Origin: Gammaproteobacteria bacterium
Lineage (GTDB): Bacteria; Pseudomonadota; Gammaproteobacteria; Arenicellales; UBA868
Reading direction: 5' to 3'
Length of the DNA: 8,881 nucleotides
NCBI GenBank assembly: GCA_003529705.1
Contig: DPVA01000137.1
Location: forward strand, 1-8,881
The translations under genes were made by a program, and so were the position numbers. The notes under the pieces were generated by a model that saw only the letters and a program-made list of their open reading frames with translations, was not told the origin of the DNA and made no database searches. Shown here piece by piece: positions 7,387 through 8,881 of this stretch; position 1 is the stretch's first letter; every line of letters begins with the position of its first letter.

Positions 7387-7392
7387 ATTATA
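7387..7392 (-). promoter_or_regulatory. Possible -10 element for the cytochrome c5 gene
   Basis: A perfect TATAAT on the minus strand lies 65 nt upstream of the cytochrome start. A TTTACA further upstream is only 12 bp away, too close to be its -35, so this is at best a promoter with a weak -35. The overlapping plus-strand TATACT (7390-7395) could in principle serve the divergent glycosylase. Confidence 0.35.
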
Positions 7393-7463
7393 CTGAAAAA
7401 GCTCTGTAAAAGCGTGTTGATCATGTCGGCTGGTAGGGCATTTCAAAACCAGGCCGGCTGCTG

Positions 7464-8198
7464 ATGACACTCGAAACCAGGGTTTTGGGGATGGGCAGGA
7501 GCGTCTTTCGCTTGCCCTCAGAACTGGCGTTGCTCCATCAAGAAGTCGGGGTAGGCGAATACATCCAGGTTCAGTTGTCTCCAAGGGCATCGCAGGCCTG
7601 GTGCGCCCAGCGGGCACGTGATCTCATGGTCGGCGCCGGGTTTCAATTGGAGGGTAGATGTACTTTCCAAAATGAGCGTGCGACCATGCTCGTCGAGCGG
7701 ATTCGGAGTTTGTCGGATTCGGTAGGATCGGGGTTGCAGGTACTAATAGTGGGACTGAACCCGAGCCCGTATTCGGCGGACTCAGGAATTCCCTACGGCC
7801 GTCCGGGCAACCGATTTTGGCCCGCGGCACTTGCCTCAGGGCTGGTGACTACAGACCGCGATGTACATCATGCTCTTTCTTCACATAATTTGGGATTCAC
7901 CGACCTTGTGCGCAGGACAACCAAAAGGGCGGATGAGGTGAGCCGAGGCGAATTTGAATTAGGATTTGGCAGGGTCTCGCGACTGATTGAGTGGCTGACG
8001 CCGGGGATCGTGTGTTTTGTGGGCCTGAGCGCCTGGCGGACTGTGGTGAACAGAAAAGCCGTACCAGGACTTCAGACACAACAGATCGGAAGCTCACAGG
8101 TTTACGTGATGCCGCATACCAGTGGGCTAAATGCGCACGCCCGTCTTGAGGACCTCACAGAGCATCTAGCCACGGTTAAGAAGCTTGTCGGGAAATGA
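7464..8198 (+). CDS. mug: MUG-family mismatch-specific uracil/thymine-DNA glycosylase with N-terminal extension
   Basis: The C-terminal part (about 91-244) is a family 2 uracil-DNA glycosylase, which removes U or ethenocytosine (and weakly T) opposite G. Motif 1 is GLNPS (97-101, GINPG in Escherichia Mug), with N99 in the place of the water-activating Asn, followed by PYGRPGNRFWPAAL (PFAHPANRFWKV in Mug). TDLVRRTTKRADEVS (146-160) and CFVGLSAWR follow. Motif 2 is PHTSGLNAHA (217-226), with His-Thr where Mug has Asn-Pro. Ordinary Mug proteins are about 160-170 residues and begin near residue 88 here. The first 90 residues, with LPSELALLHQEVGVGEYIQV and a helical stretch to ERATMLVERIRSL, match no domain I know. 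No clear Shine-Dalgarno precedes ATG 7464, and ATG 7491 is an alternative. An in-frame TAG at 7434 limits any longer start. It is divergent from the cytochrome gene. Confidence 0.85.
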   Translation: MTLETRVLGMGRSVFRLPSELALLHQEVGVGEYIQVQLSPRASQAWCAQRARDLMVGAGFQLEGRCTFQNERATMLVERIRSLSDSVGSGLQVLIVGLNPSPYSADSGIPYGRPGNRFWPAALASGLVTTDRDVHHALSSHNLGFTDLVRRTTKRADEVSRGEFELGFGRVSRLIEWLTPGIVCFVGLSAWRTVVNRKAVPGLQTQQIGSSQVYVMPHTSGLNAHARLEDLTEHLATVKKLVGK

Positions 8199-8235
8199 AA
8201 CGCATTGATGCTATCGAAATAGGACGCAGGCTGTA

Positions 8236-8448
8236 ATGATCGGAATCAAAACCTACAAAGCCTCATTGACCGTGGAAATAATGACCTCGACCGGTGAGCA
8301 GTTCGAAGAGAGTGTTGATATCGTACTGACTGCGGACAGCAAAGAAGAAGCGGAAATGCGCCTCAAGAATGTTCGCGCATCGGTCGAAGTGAACGATGTT
8401 CGGATCACCTCAGTGCATCACGTGGGTCGCGCGGTAAAGCCCGCTTAG
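8236..8448 (+). CDS. Conserved-looking 70-residue protein of unknown function
   Basis: I do not recognise this small acidic, soluble protein. It has no signal peptide, no membrane segment and no cysteine. The pattern suggests two beta strands (TYKASLTVEI and EESVDIVLTA), a charged helix (SKEEAEMRLKNVRASVE) and a closing strand (DVRITSVHHVGRAV), a beta-beta-alpha-beta layout. AGG about 5 nt before the ATG is a modest ribosome site. It starts 37 bp after mug and ends 37 bp before the lipoprotein gene, all on the plus strand, so the three may share a transcript. Strong codon-level structure and the spaced start favour a real gene. Confidence 0.65.
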   Translation: MIGIKTYKASLTVEIMTSTGEQFEESVDIVLTADSKEEAEMRLKNVRASVEVNDVRITSVHHVGRAVKPA

Positions 8449-8485
8449 TCCAAGGGCTTAATAGCAGGAGACAAAGGGTCGTCCG

Positions 8486-8806
8486 GTGAAAAAGTTCATA
8501 GAGCGCAGGACAAGCCCGCCAAGCGCAGGCACCGTGTCAGGTGCACTACTCCTCGCTGCGGTCATATTCATGACGGGCTGCGCTAAACCGAAGCCGTGCG
8601 CCTGCGAATTACCGCGCGCCTGCTGTCGGGGATTGGTTCCGCAGTGCGCTGCATGCGAAGAAGGCTTGACGCTCGACGAATGGTTTAAGAAGACCTGTCC
8701 TGATGGGGAGACCGATGCACATTATGGCGGTTGGGATGAGAAAACCCAGAGAGTGGTCTGGATCTGTGGCGACGGTAATCGGCAAAAGATTCAGATCTCA
8801 GAATAG
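8486..8806 (+). CDS. Small cysteine-rich lipoprotein of unknown function
   Basis: The 106-residue protein starts with GTG at 8486, preceded by AAAGGG about 7 nt upstream. A basic N-terminus (MKKFIERR) and a hydrophobic stretch (19-30) end in the lipobox FMTGC, giving lipid-bearing C32. The next residue, Ala, favours sorting to the outer membrane. The mature part has eight more cysteines (38, 40, 46, 47, 54, 57, 71, 94), including CAC, CC and CAAC, then an acidic, Trp-containing tail (LDEWFKKTCPDG, HYGGWDEKTQRVVWICGDG). These could form disulfides or bind metal in the periplasm. I do not recognise the family. It follows the 70-residue gene by 37 bp and precedes the tRNA by 53 bp. Confidence 0.72.
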   Translation: MKKFIERRTSPPSAGTVSGALLLAAVIFMTGCAKPKPCACELPRACCRGLVPQCAACEEGLTLDEWFKKTCPDGETDAHYGGWDEKTQRVVWICGDGNRQKIQISE

Positions 8807-8859
8807 CGTCTAAACCTGAGATGCCTGTGTAGAATATCGCGATTCCAGGAATCAGCAAC

Positions 8860-8881
8860 GCGCCCGTAGCTCAGCTGGATA
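8860..8881 (+). tRNA. tRNA 5' end, probably tRNA-Arg (partial, cut by window edge)
   Basis: The last 22 nt start GCGCCCGTAGCTCAGCTGGA: an acceptor 5' strand (GCGCCCG), T8-A9, and a D-arm (GCTC-AGCTGGATA). Gammaproteobacterial tRNA-Arg genes commonly begin this way. The anticodon is beyond the edge, so the identity is an inference. TAGAAT at 8830-8835 may be the -10, and a GATTCC-A-GGAATC palindrome (8841-8853) sits between it and the tRNA. Confidence 0.8.

Noticed and set aside
6744..7409. 221-codon plus-strand frame over the cytochrome gene
   Set aside because: It is antisense to the cytochrome c5 gene, begins within the terminator region and contains no recognisable domain. The haem motif and ribosome site are on the other strand.
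7322..7424. Longer start of the cytochrome gene at 7424
   Set aside because: No ribosome site is present there, and GGAGG is well placed for ATG 7322. The extra residues would precede the membrane anchor without the look of a signal sequence.

Overview
The window reads as an ordinary chromosomal segment of a free-living proteobacterium, most likely a gammaproteobacterium. The evidence is an Escherichia-type LexA operator (CTGT-N8-ACAG), a TrpD, QorA and membrane-anchored cytochrome c5 of gammaproteobacterial character, a fold-III ornithine decarboxylase, and a tRNA at the right edge whose 5' sequence is typical of gammaproteobacterial tRNA-Arg. There is no sign of phage, insertion sequence or CRISPR.

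Left part (1-3150, minus strand): the N-terminal 623 codons of the error-prone polymerase DnaE2 (ImuC) run off the left edge. The gene has its own SOS promoter, in which a near-consensus LexA box lies at the centre of a 40-bp palindrome that overlaps the spacer and -10 element. Upstream on the same strand is a 12-TM major facilitator of the fosmidomycin-resistance-like type. No imuA or imuB is visible next to dnaE2.

Middle part (3198-6739, plus strand): a group IV (fold III) ornithine/lysine-type decarboxylase is divergent from the transporter with only 47 bp between them. It is followed by NADPH:quinone oxidoreductase qorA, and 30 bp later by trpD and a small Lrp/AsnC ligand-binding (RAM-only) protein. 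These last two reading frames are full length but each carries one in-frame stop. In trpD, a TAA at codon 9 follows a well-placed ribosome binding site and start. In the Lrp-like gene, a TGA lies at codon 21. The trpD copy is not flanked by trpG or trpC here. Either both genes are decaying or low-use genes, or the assembly has base errors. A strong symmetric hairpin terminator (6773-6799) closes this block and also serves the convergent gene to its right.

Right part (6819-8881): a membrane-anchored cytochrome c5-type protein (minus strand) is divergent from a MUG-family mismatch-specific DNA glycosylase with an unexplained N-terminal extension of about 90 residues. Then come a 70-residue protein of unknown function, a small cysteine-rich lipoprotein, and the first 22 nt of a tRNA (probably Arg) cut by the window edge.

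Functionally the window mixes DNA damage response (dnaE2, mug), polyamine synthesis, redox metabolism (qorA, cytochrome c5) and tryptophan synthesis. I see no single coordinated novel system. The points most worth a second look are the two internal stops, the extended LexA palindrome and the N-terminal extension of the glycosylase.
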